Shown here: in pieces, positions 62,255-64,000 of the stretch
How the letters are laid out: every line of letters begins with the position of its first letter
Numbering within the stretch: the stretch's first letter is position 1
Source of the DNA: Dipteris shenzhenensis
Taxonomy: Eukaryota > Polypodiophyta > Polypodiopsida > Gleicheniales
DNA: 64,000 nucleotides
Direction: 5' to 3' (one strand)
NCBI GenBank assembly: GCA_047967505.1
Contig: CM106541.1
Program-made: the position numbers and the translations under genes
The notes under the pieces: model-generated
What the model was told of the DNA's origin: nothing
Database searches by the model: none
What the model saw: the letters and a program-made list of their open reading frames with translations, nothing else

Positions 62255-64000
62255 ATGGAAGCAGAAAAAGGAGCTTCCTTGCAACAGTTGTTAGCGCAGC
62301 AATTACAGGCCAATGCAGGGCAGTCCGAACTTAGGAGAGCGATACATAGTATGTCTGCCAGACCTTCTCGAGACGAGAAGGGAAAGGCTCCAATGGAACC
62401 GGAGTCTAGTGTCCATACGGTCGAGCCTAGGAAGGCTAAAGTGCCAAATATTACCAATTACAGACCGGAAAAGTATTCTGGTCGGATGAACGACCGTAGA
62501 TCCGATGTCATTGAGACCTGGTTACACAAATGGGACGAGGCGTTCGCCATTTGTGAAATCAGAAATGACATCAAGAAGATCCGCGAGGCCACCCACATGT
62601 TTAGTGAGGTAGCGGATCGGTGGTGGATTAAACAACAAAAAGATGGGATAGCATCCACTACCTGGGAGGGGTTTAAAAGAGAGTTCAGGAAACACTTCTT
62701 ACCTCCTGACGAAGCATCCCGAGCTTGGGATCAATATAGGAACCTTCGTCAGAGAAATTTATCAGTGGTGGAATACACTGATAAGTTTCGAGAGAGTGTA
62801 ATGAAGGTTAACGAACCCCTGCCTCAATCAATCCAAGTGAAAGATTTCATATTTGGATTGAATGATCGAATGAAAATGGAAGTTCGGGCTAAGTACGCGA
62901 ACACGTTAGATGATGCAATAGCTATAGCCCTGAACTATGAGGATGCCAAGGGCAGCAAGCCAAGTGGGTTTGCACAGGTCGGAACCCAATATGGGTATCC
63001 GAAGAAATCTGGGTTTAAGAAGAAGTGGGCTAGTAGAGGGAGTGGTTCGCAGCCGAGTGGTCAAGCCAAGCAGGCGAGACCGGCTGAAACTCCTAAACCA
63101 AGTACCACCATTGGAGTTAAAAGGAAAGTAACCCCAATGGCAGCCCGAGCTTGGTCTAAGTCTCCCTTGAACCCAGAACAAAGGGAAAAAGCGAGGAGAG
63201 AAGGCTTATGCTTTGGTTGCCTTCAACCTCATCAGTGGAAGGAATGTCCACGTAACAAAGATCGTCGGATGGCTGAGATGGTGATCTCAGAGTGCGACGT
63301 GGAGATGGAGGGAAGTCCTAGAGCGGAAGAGATGCAGATTCAGCTAGCGGGATCTTCTCAGAGGTTAGTACCTTGTTTGTTATGTGTGTCTGTTACTAAG
63401 TTAGTGACGAGTGCACCTGATAACATCCTATCTAAGCCCGCAGCAACGGGGTGTACGGCCTTTAATGATACAGAGTTAATTAAAATGAAAGGGCAAGTGG
63501 CCAATCATGATGTCATTGTGTTGTTTGACTCGGCGTCAACTCACAATGTGATTAACTCCAAGCTCGTGAAGAGGCTGAAAGACAAGTCCATCTGACTATG
63601 CGTATACAGTCAGGATGGCAGATGGAAGTTCAACTGAAGTATGGGACCAAAGGGTTACCCAATTAGAGCTTCGGATTCAGGACTATGCTGAGAAGCTTGG
63701 TTTTGAAATGACCAAGCTTGCTCATGCAAATATAGCCCTGGGTATGGCGTGGCATTCTAAGAAGAATCCAGCCATTGATTGAAAAAAGTACGTGTATCAA
63801 TTCAAGATGAATGATGTGCTTTATGTCTTGCGAGGTGAGAAAGATGTACCTCAGGGACCGTTGGTTTCCGTGATGGAAATCCGAAAAGCTCAAGAAGAGT
63901 TTTTATTCCTTTGCACAGCATCGGTAGAGCCGGTTGATGATTCTTCGGCTAGCACTGATGTTGCGCAAAGTGGTGAGATGGCCAAGCTGGCTAATCTTAT
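62255..64000 (+). pseudogene. gypsy gag-protease, frameshifted at the end of gag
   Basis: ATG 62255 (MEAEKGASLQ); the in-frame TTG at 62246 is not needed as a start. Open to the TGA at 63593-63595. Capsid region: FSEVADRWWIKQQ, TWEGFKREFRKHFLP, VVEYTDKFRESV, VKDFIFGLNDRMKMEVR. Basic stretch, then a knuckle CFGCLQPHQWKEC (C-X2-C-X3-H-X4-C, ~63209-63247). The protease begins VLFDSASTHNVI with the active-site DSG read as DSA. After a one-base frameshift near 63590 the protease continues (DYAYTVRMADGSS, IALGMAWHSKKNPAID) with a TGA at about 63779 where tryptophan is expected. RT and integrase would lie past 64000. Confidence 0.9.

Larger units (their letters stand above)
60751..64000 (+). mobile_element. 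Ty3/gypsy element, 5' half (LTR, leader, gag, protease), runs off the window
   Basis: 5' LTR 60751-61209 (TG...CA), primer-binding site 61212-61224 (TGGTATCAGAGCC), ~1-kb leader without coding, gag from 62255, protease after a frameshift to the window end. It is inserted into ORF1 of LINE C3; the five bases before it are CTTCT, and the matching duplication would be outside the window. Its LTR is of the same family as the 3' LTR at 49543. Confidence 0.9.

Noticed and set aside
1-64000. tRNA, rRNA, CRISPR or prokaryotic-type operons
   Set aside because: No cloverleaf-like tRNA sequence, no regularly spaced array and no operon-like gene runs. The TGGTATCAGAGC sites are LTR primer-binding sites, not tRNA genes.

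Overview
This is land-plant nuclear DNA from a large, transposon-choked genome. The one host gene I can support is the 3' part of the mismatch-repair gene MLH1, read on the minus strand. Ten exons chain in perfect reading phase through GT-AG junctions from 51401 down to a stop codon at 10132-10134. They encode the C-terminal 406 residues, which are plant-like and end in the invariant FERC. The N-terminal ATPase exons are not visible and probably lie beyond 64000. Introns of 23.9 kb and 12.0 kb, three kinds of LINE, Penelope-like remnants and many nested insertions suggest a fern, lycophyte or gymnosperm rather than a small-genome angiosperm. That placement is inference.

Layout. 1-3.3 kb holds non-coding sequence and a decayed gag. 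3.3-9.2 kb lies downstream of the MLH1 stop and holds two minus-strand LINEs of one type (here 'D': APE endonuclease, YADD reverse transcriptase, zf-RVT) and, on the plus strand between them, a coiled-coil/RRM ORF1. 10.1-11.7 kb holds MLH1 exons 10 to 6 (numbered from the 5' end of the visible part). 11.7-35.6 kb is one MLH1 intron. It holds a Tat-like Ty3/gypsy remnant split by a 5'-truncated LINE (type 'B') with a 15-bp target-site duplication, a second B copy, a LINE (type 'C') fragment split by a complete coding-free LTR element with 5-bp duplications, a Penelope-like remnant, and a 7.5-kb full-length LINE ('G') with a 16-bp duplication inside an older LINE.

35.6-39.0 kb holds exons 5, 4 and 3 with a polyadenylated LINE fragment and a second Penelope remnant between them. 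39.0-51.1 kb is the second giant intron, with LINE B3, LINE D3 and a Ty3/gypsy element whose two ends belong to different LTR families. 51.07-51.40 kb holds exons 2 and 1, with a decayed tandem copy of exon 1's acceptor. 51.4-64 kb, probably the next intron, holds a C-type LINE inserted in a (CA)n tract, two C-type LINE 5' ends facing each other across a CA/TG palindrome, and the 5' half of another gypsy element.

All mobile-element reading frames seen are broken by stops, frameshifts or deletions. The parts act together only in the sense that MLH1 must be transcribed and spliced through more than 41 kb of mostly dead retroelements. No CRISPR, operon, rRNA or tRNA gene was seen.
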